A stretch of 64,000 bases of DNA from the NCBI GenBank assembly GCA_963576735.1, contig OY755179.1, forward strand, positions 5,766,001 to 5,830,000, read 5' to 3'. Below are positions 9,779 through 21,000 of this stretch, piece after piece. This stretch comes from Bedellia somnulentella. Lineage: Eukaryota; Arthropoda; Insecta; Lepidoptera; Bedelliidae. The notes under the pieces were generated by a model that saw nothing but the letters and a program-made list of their open reading frames with translations, had not been told where the DNA came from and did not search any database. How positions within the stretch are numbered: the stretch's first letter is position 1; each line of letters begins with the position of its first letter. A program made the translations under genes and the position numbers.

Positions 9779-9830
9779 CATTTTCAGATACTATAGCATA
9801 TATAGGTATATGCTATAGTATCTGAAAATG
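9779..9830. repeat. Perfect 24-bp hairpin
   Basis: 9779-9802 is the exact reverse complement of 9807-9830, with a TAGG loop. It starts 18 bases after the FCF1 AATAAA. AT-rich, with no family match elsewhere in the window. Confidence 0.8.
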
Positions 9831-9929
9831 GATGTGTTGCTATGCTTAGAGGGCATAAAAAAGCCATGCTTGTGACAATCATACATAGACTGGGCTATCA
9901 TAACAGGTAGTATTTATTAATGTACATAC

Positions 9930-10033
9930 ATTCATATACTCACGGCTACAATTCCCTAGGGGTAGCCAGAGCTAAGGAATTATAAATTCCTCAGCAACTT
10001 TTGGAAGTTGAGTGGGGAAAAGATGGTAAAATA
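9930..10033 (-). mobile_element. SINE-2 3' fragment
   Basis: ACTCACGGCTACAATTCC, GGGGTAGCCAGAGCTAAGG and CAACTTTTGGAAGTTGAGTG match the 3' half of the family in reverse orientation. The following 10040-10660 holds no gene I recognise. Confidence 0.65.
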
Positions 10034-10664
10034 AAATTGTTAATGTCAGTGTATAAATTTTTAGTCATCTGCTCTTTCACATCTCTGTGTGAATCTGAGT
10101 GTTGAAAAGAGCAACACATATAAATGCAGATTTAAATCAAATAGTATCTCAGTCATCAATTCTTTTAAGTCCAATTTTATGATATTTGGAAGTAACATGC
10201 AAATCCAAAGTATGTTGGAACTTCCAGAGGGTAGGGGAGTCCGAAACCTTGGCTTTCTGATGGATAGGTAACTATCGCTCAATCACAAAAACCACATATG
10301 AACAGTAGTCAGTAACCATTTCTATCTTCTCAAAGTTCTTTATATTGTATGAGATTTCGGGAGTGTGATTTTGAGTGTTCACCTTCTTGAATCCTTAATA
10401 ATGTCAAGATAAAACTGTGTCGTGTGGCCTATTAGGGCTGCATACTGGTCCATTCAAATTAATTGATACAACAGGTACAAAATGCTAGCGCCCCTCATTG
10501 CTTTCAAGTTCTCATGTCATTCCATATTTGAATGATGCAAAGCTACTAAAAATGGAAGCACTTGTAAGGTTACACCTTGCTTATCTGATGTTCAGTGTAG
10601 TTAAGCTCGAATTATATACAATGCTATTCTACGTGATATTTAGATGTACATTGTGTTTTTCTGC

Positions 10665-10805
10665 CCTGATACAGTTGGAGACCCATCACCAAAAACATTT
10701 ATACTGCAATCTTTTCCCCGCTTAACTTTCAGCAGTGGCTGAAGAATTTTCTGATTCTGAAGCTCTGGCTACATTTTTTAGGTATTCATAGCCGTGAGTA
10801 TATGT
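10665..10805 (+). mobile_element. SINE-2 3' fragment
   Basis: Starts at GAGACCCATCACC and runs to ATAGCCGTGAGTATATG, diverged in the middle. Confidence 0.6.
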
Positions 10806-10809
10806 AAAA

Positions 10810-12048
10810 CATACACATATTTTATGTTTCTTTCACCACATGCTTTCGCCATACGTCTGCGCCACACCACTTCAGTATAAACCGTGCCTTAGTTAAATAA
10901 AACTGATTCTTCTTTTAATAAATTTTAATCATTTTTTTCTATAAAGTAAACAAATGGCCTCATCTTAAAACTACTACATTTAATTTTTTTACAAAAGTAT
11001 AATTGGGGTAGGCAGAGTCAACCAGTTGACATTGTTCACACTCGCAAGTGATACTGAATATACTATTTCTTTTATATTTTATGCATAAAAAACCTGTGCA
11101 AAAGACTCTGAAGTGCAAACAATAAAATTAAGATTTTCAAAATTGTACAGAGAAGGTACAGATTTTATTTCTAATCCTATATTATCCTATTTTATTAATA
11201 GTATTTTTCTATTGGATTTACAAATGTGTTACACAGAATTAATTGCGTATATGCATAGTTTTAAAACTAAGAACAAAGATTTTCGCGATAAAAATCGAAA
11301 AAGCTTGTTTGTCACGTTTAATAAAGGACATAATGTTATGAATAACCTACACACTAGCTTTTTGTCCGCCGCTACGTCCGCGTGGACAATTTTTTTTTGC
11401 ATCCGGTATAAATGCAAAATTGAAAATTGCTCGCGAGCGAATCAATTCAATCTCGTGACTGACACATTTGCGCGCGCTTTTACTCCAACAAAGTCTATGG
11501 GCCAATTTTGACAATTTATAAATCGCTATCAATTTAACTAATCCAGTTATGGAAAATGTATGAGTTTTCGGTAAAACTTCAGATGGAGACCGTCGATTTG
11601 ATACCTGAACCAATTTTCTAGCTCTTAGCATCGCGACACAGGCTGGTTTACAAAATCCACCCTCTCTCGTTTAATATATAAGGATTATAGTTACAAAATC
11701 TGCTTTACAATAAATAACTGAACCATAGAGGACTTAGCTATATAGAGAGGAAACGAAGAATGACAATATCGGTAAGTGGTTCAGTGTTTTTCCACTGATC
11801 TAAATAAAGAAAATGTATGAGCTACAAATATCAAAACATTGCACCAACCAATCAGGGTGTAGGGCCAATGTATTTGGACAATTATTTTTTTAGCGGAATT
11901 TATTCAGCAATTTTTGCACTGAACTACATTTGGTTTCCGCTCTATTTACTTAAGTCTTCTATGAACTGAACTAATCAATTGCTAACATGAAAATAATACT
12001 TAAGTCTTCATATTCATATCCCACTGTAGTAGTGGTTAATGGTAAATG
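10810..12048. other. Intergenic stretch between FCF1 and DMAP1
   Basis: Contains the DMAP1 3' UTR (up to about 12048) and a short LINE-A scrap near 11007 (GGGGTAGGCAGAGTC). No other gene seen. Short open frames at 11110-11640 on both strands look random. Confidence 0.4.
11899..11904 (-). terminator. Candidate DMAP1 polyadenylation signal
   Basis: AATAAA on the minus strand about 145 bases beyond the DMAP1 stop codon. Confidence 0.45.
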
Positions 12049-15000
12049 TTAGTGTCCCGGGGTGGGAGACCCAACTACATCAATTATTTCGCTGGTAGGT
12101 TTGCATTCGGTTTCTGTGGGAACGGTCGTCAGGGCTGGCGGTATCACTAACGTCTGAAATATAATAATGTGTTGTAATATATGTAAAAATACATAGATAT
12201 GTGAAAGTGTTATCGAAAAGGGGCGATCAATTTTCCCATAGAGTAAGTAACAGACGAATGACCTTTTTTAGGCAGATATGTGTGACATCCTTCATACACA
12301 CTAAGAATCGTGAAAGACGATGAAATTTACAGTGCAAAGTATGAAAAAAATATTTGTGTGAGGTAACAACGTCATACGAGGCGCACAGACTCGCATTACA
12401 CTTTATACAGACCGTCAATTTTACTTATAGGCATTTCTATCGCAAAAAAAGTTAGCTATTTATAACACCGTCTCCCACAAGTTTTTGCATGTCAGAAAAA
12501 AGTGTGATTGTATCCCATGATATCATATGTGTTGTGTGGAATGTTTTTAGAATAGACTTAGGGTATTGAGTCTTATTAAGTGATTGTTGGGCGATACGGT
12601 TGGAGACCCATCACCAACCACCTTTATTTACAATCCTTTCCCTAAAGTGGCTGCGGCCCATAACTTCCAAAAGTGGCTGAAGAGTTTTAATTCCAAGCTC
12701 TGGCTACGTCTTTCTTGGATTTATAGCCGTTAGTTGTATCTTAAGTATATGTATACAAAATATTAACTTACTTTCCCTGGATTTAGCGCTTCATACTGAT
12801 GTTTCAAGGCTTGCAGTTCAAACTCGTAGGTAGTGAGAGCATTCTTCAGGTCAATACTTAGCGCCAAGTCTGAACGGAGCTCGTTGAAATGTTTGCAAAT
12901 CTCCTCTGTGGGGGTCGGGGCTAAGTCTGCAACAAATTGCAACAACTCTAGAATGACTACAAACTAGTAAAATAAATTAAAATTAGCTCTATTTAGCTAA
13001 GCTACAGCATGAAAATACATTCGTAGATACAAAACAAGAGCTAAAAAAGCCTAACTGAACGAGTTCATAGTAGGTTACGAATAGGTTCCATTCCATAGTT
13101 GGACTCAACTACAGAATCTTATCGCAAAAGTGAATTGTTGACTTGCTTTAATGCATGTTTTTTACTAACATTTCAGTTTCTGTGTTATCCGATGTGTATC
13201 CTACATAGCCTGTTTTTAATGAGACAGAATCAGCTTTTCTCTCTTCTAAAATCACCCGTCAATTATTTTTATTACCAATCAAAGTCTGTAAAAATTCCAA
13301 GTTAATAATTCTCACCAATGTTAAGTAGTCGCAGCTCGTGCTCCAGCGCCTTGGTCTTCCGCTGTCCCACTCCGGGGGGCAGCTTCATGCGCTGGGACCG
13401 CAGCCACACGCCGGCGCCTCGGGATTCCGGGAAACGAATGCCGGACCATTCTACTGTCTGGAATTGACGAAAAAAATACTTTATTATCGGAGAAAAGAAG
13501 GCAATTTACTAAATTTTGATTTGCAGAAAGTTAATAAATTACATCGAATCCCAGACAATTCCACAGTCTAGGTTAAAAAAATGAATTATTATTGGAAAGA
13601 ATAAAGCTTAAGATTTGCAGAAACGTAATAAATAAACATTTGAAAAAAAGGATTGCTAATAATGGAGGAATAGGAGTGCCTAATTGACATCATTTTGTCT
13701 ACATGGCGCTTGATCGGTCCCCATTCACTGTGTTCACGGACATCACGCAACTTAGACATACAGATTTCTGACACCAGTCTTCCACTTCTGAATCACTAGA
13801 CAATGGTGTCTAGTGATTCAGAAGTATTAGTACCTTTGCCACCCCTTCGTAGATTTGCGGTGAGAACGTTTGAGTTTTCAATCTATAATAAACAAAACTT
13901 ATGGAATTTAAATGGGAAAAAGATTGTAAAATACAATTATAACGAAGATAAGATAAAAGTACAACTTACAACATTCTCGACAATCTTGGCCGGCCGTTGT
14001 TGCGTGCTAATTTTCTTCTTATGAAACTTCTTGTCATGTCTTCTCGGAACTAGAACTGCGGCGGGCTCGGGCGGGCCTTGTTCAGTTCGGGATATCAACT
14101 TTTGTAGGTCTTGCGTTTTGCGGTCGCGCTCGCGTTTCCTGGCTTCTATCTTCTTGAGTTCTGTTAGGAGCATCTGCTCTTCGTCTATCTAGGGTAGAAT
14201 TATTCAGATGTATTTAAAATAAACGATATAGCTAAAGTGGAAGATAATATTAGTAGAGGACGACCATGGAGAACACATTTAGACTAAATAGTGTGCTCAA
14301 AAATGCAGGCGTATAAAATAAAGATTGATGGATGTAAACGAAGCTAGAGAGGTTTGCCAGGATCATACAAAGTGGCGATTGATAGTCTCGGCCTACCCCA
14401 CAGAGAAATAATGGCGTGAGTAAATATATGTATTTAAAACAAATATTTATAACCCTAAAACAATATAAAAGAAGGTTCGGGCTTGGGCGGGCCTTGTTCT
14501 GTCTGGGATATCAGCTTTGTAGGTCCTGCGTTTTGCGGTCGCGTTTATAAACCTCGATATTTTTGACCCTAAAACATTTTAAAAGAAGGCTCGGGCACGC
14601 CTTGCTCTGTCCAGGATATCAGCTTTTGTAGGTTTAGCCTTTTTGCGGTCGCCCACGGATTTCCTAGCTTCGATCTTTTTTAGCTAACGGGTTTTTAAAG
14701 AGATATGCAAAGTCTATTTTTAACTAAAACACGGAATTTTTAGCCTATGGTATATTCAATAAATAAATATTTACGGACATACGGCCCTATATGATGATAT
14801 TATATTTTAAGAGCATGTGTTCTTTGTCTAACTGGTCGATTTAACGATAGGTTTTTAAAATGACGTAGAGAAAAACTAACTAAACAAGAAACTGAGATCA
14901 TTCTCGTTCAAGTTCTTACTTGGAGGAAGTTCTAATAGGTTTTTTTTGTGAAGTGATGTTATTAATACAAACATGGAAAAGGTTGTTGTCCCTTTTATTG

Positions 15001-18000
15001 GTAATTTTACTAAGTTATAGTTTAGGTCGAATTAATGGAGTTAATATTATATCTCCTTTTGATAAACCCGAAAAATGAATGAATAGTTTTTATTTACTTT
15101 TGTCGTAGTTATTATAGTACTATAATATAATACAATTTTGTCAGCAAAATATTTACCTGTTCCTGTGTCCGCTCAAACAACCTCTGCAGTTGTTCTTTCC
15201 GTTTTCTCTCGTGGTCAGCGTCATACTGGTAAATTTTCTTCTCTCCATTTGGCATTGTTATTATATTTGTCCATGGATTTGTTTTTAACTGCAAATAAAT
15301 TTTCATTCAATAAAGTAATTTTTATTAATGTTATTTAAAATAGCAGTTTAGATGACATTGCTCTAGGGGTTGCGAAACATAAGTCTCACTAGTTAGGCAG
15401 GAATCATTGCGATTGAAATTTGAGCTCGATAACTTACAGTGGGATTATAAGTAATTAATTCGTATTATGACAAATAACATTACTAACCTTGCTCAAAATA
15501 GCACTAATATTATAGTACCGCTCTTTGAGATCCTCGATACTACGATCCCTGAACGCTGCACGATCCCACCGATCATGTATCACGATGAACCGAAGATCGA
15601 AACGCTGGCAAAGATCAAACAGGTGATCTGTTTCCGCTTGGCTCCAGTCTTCACTTTTTAGGTACTGGTTGTATTCTGCCTCTGAGTATGATGGGATTGA
15701 TACTTGCTGAAATGTTTTATTGTATCAATTTATGTGGGCTGTGTAGTTTAACCATAGTTGACATGATATGATATGAGTAATATCAATGTGAAGATTTATA
15801 TTTTATATTCTATATTTGTAATGTTAGATTATGTGACCGAGTGAGAAATAGTGTTATTCGTGAAAAGTGTGGTGTGAAAGATGATATTGTAAGAATGATA
15901 GAAAAAGGAATGTTGAGATGGTTTGGGCACATATAGAGGATGGATGATAGAAAATTGGTGAAAGGGATCTATAGAGCTAGTGTGGATGGTAATGTTAGTA
16001 GAGGACGACCACGGAGAACACACTTGGACCAAATTGAGAGTGTGCTCAACAAGGCTGGCGTCCGTAGTATGAAGAATAAAAGAGCATGTATGAAAAGATC
16101 CATGGATGTAAACGAAGCTAGAGAGGTTTGTCAGGATCGTACGAAGTGGCGATCGATAGTCTCTGCCTTACCCAATGGGAACTAATAGCATGAGTATATG
16201 TATGTATGTATGTATTTTTAAGTGTTTTTTTTACATAACGATTTTAAATAATATTTTATAGGCAGTGAATATTTGGTTGTGTGGCCATAATAAAATAACT
16301 AGACAGAAAATGACTCTACTAACTTATTGGAAAATAATATATATGTAGGAAGACAACTTTAGTGGTTATATTACTTGTACACTTAAGTGCATATTATATT
16401 AATGAAATGACTTAATTTTTCAGTTACCATAATATTCTTTCCAAGAAATTCACAGGTTAAATTGAAGAGAAACATCTGTAATGTTTTTACATATTATTGC
16501 CGAAACTTTTCTAGAAAAATATATTTACCTTATTAAATTGGGCAAATGGGTATTCTTTTGCTTCATCAGTGGCTCGCTTCCAATGGTGGAACACAGCATT
16601 GTCTTTCCGCGCCGGGTTTGTGAATGGAGCCCATACCCATTTCCTCACCTTTCGCATTCCAAGCTTGGCCTTCTTGTCTTTATACACTTTTCCTGGAATT
16701 TATAACAAGAAATAGAAGAGTTTTTTGGGAATGATTATTATTTTTTGGAGGTCAATTTAAAACATTCAGCTTTAACACGTTAACAGTCCAGTGTACCGTA
16801 TGTTGTACACGGGGAGCGGTTTCACCAAGTTCGTGTACCCTATGAGATACACCAGACCGTTAATTTTTATTCATAAGGGGTTGTCCATTAATCACGTGAT
16901 CTTTTTTTAGCATTTTTTAACCCCCCCTCCCCCATTGGTGATGAGTAGTGAGGTTTAAGACCACCCCCCCTCCCCCTTCTCAACATCACGTGTATTTTTA
17001 GTAGCTACAACGAATCTTAAAAATTTCTGAATATTATATTATTTTAAATACAGGTAAGTATAAACTATAATCTTATTTTATTCTGAAATTAAGGACCGTA
17101 ATAAAAATGTGCCGCTTAATATTTGTTTAAAAATCGCGCGTTTGACGAAAAATTAAATACACGTGATATCTTACTACACCCCCCCTCCCCATTGTGTTAT
17201 TTTCGTGATTTTTATCAAACCCCTCCCCCCCCCCTTTCAAGCCTCACGTGATTAATGGACAACCCCTAAGCCCGTGTACCACCCGGTGAACACGGATATA
17301 TCCGGGGTCACTAACCTATATTTTGTTATTTTTATGCATAAATCGTTATGTGGACATCTAATAATGGCCAAAGAATTAGAAATCACATTTGGACATAGCG
17401 TGTTTCGGAATGCTTGTATGGGGACTTTTAACGTGTTAAAACATACATACATGTACTTACGTCAGTAGTTCCTATTAGGGTAGACATAGACTATCGATTG
17501 CCTCTTTGTACGATCTTGACAAACCTCTCTAGCTTCATTTACAACCATCAATCTTTTCATACATGCTCTTTTATTCGTCATACTTGGGACGCCTGCCTTT
17601 TTAGCGCACTCACTATCTGGTCCATATGTGTCCTCCGAGGTCTTCTTCTACTAACATTACCATCCACATTACCTATATAAATATTTTTTTACCAATTAAC
17701 TATCATCCATTCTGTCTATGTGCCCTATACATCTTAATATTCCTTTTTCTATCTTTTTTACAATAATCATCTTTCATTTCACAAATCACGCTATTTGTCA
17801 CTCAATCACATAACCTAACATCACAAACTATTCTGAAGGAACTCATTTCTACTGCATTTACTCTACTTTCATGCTGCTTCTGCCACACCCAACATTTGCT
17901 GCCATACATTAGAGTAAGGATGAGAACAGTATCATGCACAGCCATTCAGGCCTTTTCAGACATTAGTTGACTAGTCTTTAGATCATTCATTGCTCCTTTA

Positions 18001-21000
18001 ATACATTACCCTATTTCACTCTTCTTTCAATTTCTTTATCGCACTTTCCATCCCTAGTAAACACTTTCCAGATATACAAACTCTTTCAATTGTTCTCTTG
18101 CTCTCAATTGTTTGTGGTATTAGTAATAAAAAAGAGGAAATTGAGCTATTTATAGATGCAGTGAAGAATCCTGTCAATTATTTTTGTATAAGTGAACATT
18201 TCCTTGATACGATTGCGGCTCCAATGTTTAACATGAATAATTACACAGTCATATCTTATAATACAAGGTTTAATAAAAAAAGAGGGGGTACGCTTGTTAT
18301 GGCGTTAAATAATTATACGGATTGTACCAAAATCGAGGGAATTGAAAATTTTTATAAACAAGACTATTTTATAACTAGTGGATCGTCCCAGCTTCGCACG
18401 GGTAGCGTTGTTTTTTTAAATATCTGAGGTTTCTTTCTTCAGTCACTGCTCAAGCATTGTGAAATTCAGCGCAATGTTTTCAATTTATTAAATTTATAGC
18501 ACTCCCTAAACAGTGTAGTTTGGTGATTTTAAATGCGCTTTGATGAACGGTTCAGTATTTCCGTTTAATAGCAAATTTTGAAATAAAACGCTATGAAGTA
18601 TTTATAAAAGTCTAAAAAATAAATCATTACGTGATGTAGGATGCAACTACTGGCGCCATCTAGTATGTTATACGTAAATTAGTAAAGATTTGGTTTTGAT
18701 CACGGGCGCGATGGCTTATTTTATGTATAATTTCGGTGTTTGTCCACCGATTTCTATGATTCTTTTTTTATTGAATAGGTAATAATGTAACCTTTTTTAA
18801 ATTTGGGATGAGTGAGACGTTTACAAACGTAAGAGTGAACAAATATAATCAGAATGTTCCAAACTGCTAAGCTAATAGGAATTACACGTGTTATTGTGAG
18901 TCAACCGTAAAAGATAGATATAAACTGTTGCGGATTTGTTTTTAGATAATTTTATGAAGAATATTTCCGTCATACATGATTTCTATGTAAGTTTAACCAT
19001 TAAGGCTGCACACGCGACGGAAGCTTAAAAAATGTAGTAACTTCTCCCGTTTTCCCAAAATTTCCCAAAATTCCCCTTTACTACTCAGCTGGAAAGTATA
19101 CAAAAACCTGCGCAGGTGTATGAAGAATAATTGTACCAAGTTTCGTTAAAATCCGTCGAGTAGTTTTTGTTTCCATAAGGAACATACAAACCGACAGACA
19201 GACAGACAGACAGACAGACAAAAATTTTACTGATTGCATTTTTGGCATCAGTATCGATCCCTAATCACCACCTGATGGTTATTTTGAAAATATATTTCAT
19301 GTACAGAATTGACCTCTCTACAGATTTATTATAAGTATAGATAAGTGGTATTAAGGATAAGACTACAAATTCATATTTATTTTGTTTTAATAGAACACCT
19401 CAAGAAAATAATTTTATCAAATTTTTAGAACAGTTAGAACTTTTTTTAGACAAGTTTTTCAGCACAAAGTGCATGATTTGCGGTGATTTTAATGTCAATA
19501 TGTTTAAGGACGACGATAAAAAGAAAGATTTTTTATCATTACTAAATTGTTATAACTTCAGGACGCTAATTAACTATGCGACTTTTATAAGAAATGAAAC
19601 AATCTCCTGTATAGATAATTTGGTGACAAACATTCCAGAACAAAATGTACTTAACTGCGAGGTGATACATAATAATATAGCTGATGGACATGCAGCTTTA
19701 TTATGTAACATTACCTTAGAGCATAATAAATATTTTAATAAAACCACATATACAAAGGAATGTAGAATATTTAACAAACGGAATAATTTAAACTTTAGAC
19801 GAAATGTTTTTAAAAGTAACCTTATTGAACAAGGTGTTAACGGTTTTTTAGTTAAGCTAAGTAATTCTTTCAGAGTAGTTTTAGACATAAAAAGAATATT
19901 ATCAATCATGAAGAAAAGAATAAAAAATATAAGTGGATAACGAATGGAATTAAGACTTCTAGCAAAATGAAAAGGTTTTTGTGTTCATGTAATAAAACGG
20001 AACTACATCCATCAATTCAAGAATACAAAGTCAAATACATTAGGCTATTTAGAAAAGTAATTAGATTGACGAAACAATTAACTTTACAAAACAAGCTTCA
20101 TGAGTCAAAAAATGCGTCTAAAACTATTTGGTCTATAGTAAACAAGCACAAAAATACAGGGAAAAAATGCGAGAAAGAAATAACCTTAAAAGTTGAAGAT
20201 AAAATTATACAAAATAGCCTAGAGGTAGCGAACATATTTGCAACTGAATTCGACCACGGATCAAAACTAAGAATAGCACAAAATAATATTAATCGACTTG
20301 TACATAAACAAATTATCGACGCATATACTGATAGAATTGACCAAAATATAGATTTCACTGAAACAAAAATTGACGAAGTAACACGAATAATAAAAAGGAT
20401 GAAAAACAAACATTCCTGCGGGTACGATGAAATTCCAATTAGTGTAATAAAAGAAAACTTAGATCTTTTAGCTGAACCTCTGACAATTTTTTTTAATAAG
20501 TGTATTAAACAAAACTTATTTCCCGATCAGCTAAAGATAGCTCGAGTGCTTCCGATTTACAAAAAAGGCTCAAAAACAGATCCTAAAAACTATAGGCCCA
20601 TATCATTGCTTCCAGTCATTTCAAAAGTATATGAAAAACTTCTTAAAAATAGACTTTTAAACCATTTGACCACTCATAACATTATTAGCAAAAGACAATT
20701 TGGATACCAACATAATATGGGAACTAAGGACGCCATTGATACGTTTCTTGATGATGTAACATTAAATTTAAATAGTAAACTTAAAATAGGAGCGCTTGTT
20801 TTAGATTTAAAATCTGCTTTTGATACGATGGAGCACGAAATATTAGAATATAAGCTTAAGCATTACGGAGTTAATGGAATATTTTTGGTTTTGTTACATT
20901 CCTACTTGACAAACAGAAAACAAATTGTAGAAGTAAAAGGTACGGAGGCCAATAATGAAATTACTAACAAATCTAAAATTATCGATATTACTAGGGGAGT

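Noticed and set aside
11113..11631. Overlapping open frames on both strands downstream of DMAP1
   Set aside because: No family resemblance, no start context and low-complexity flanks. Probably chance.
19191..19222. CRISPR-like or regulatory repeat
   Set aside because: It is a simple (GACA)n microsatellite inside a transposon. The genome is eukaryotic and there is no array structure.
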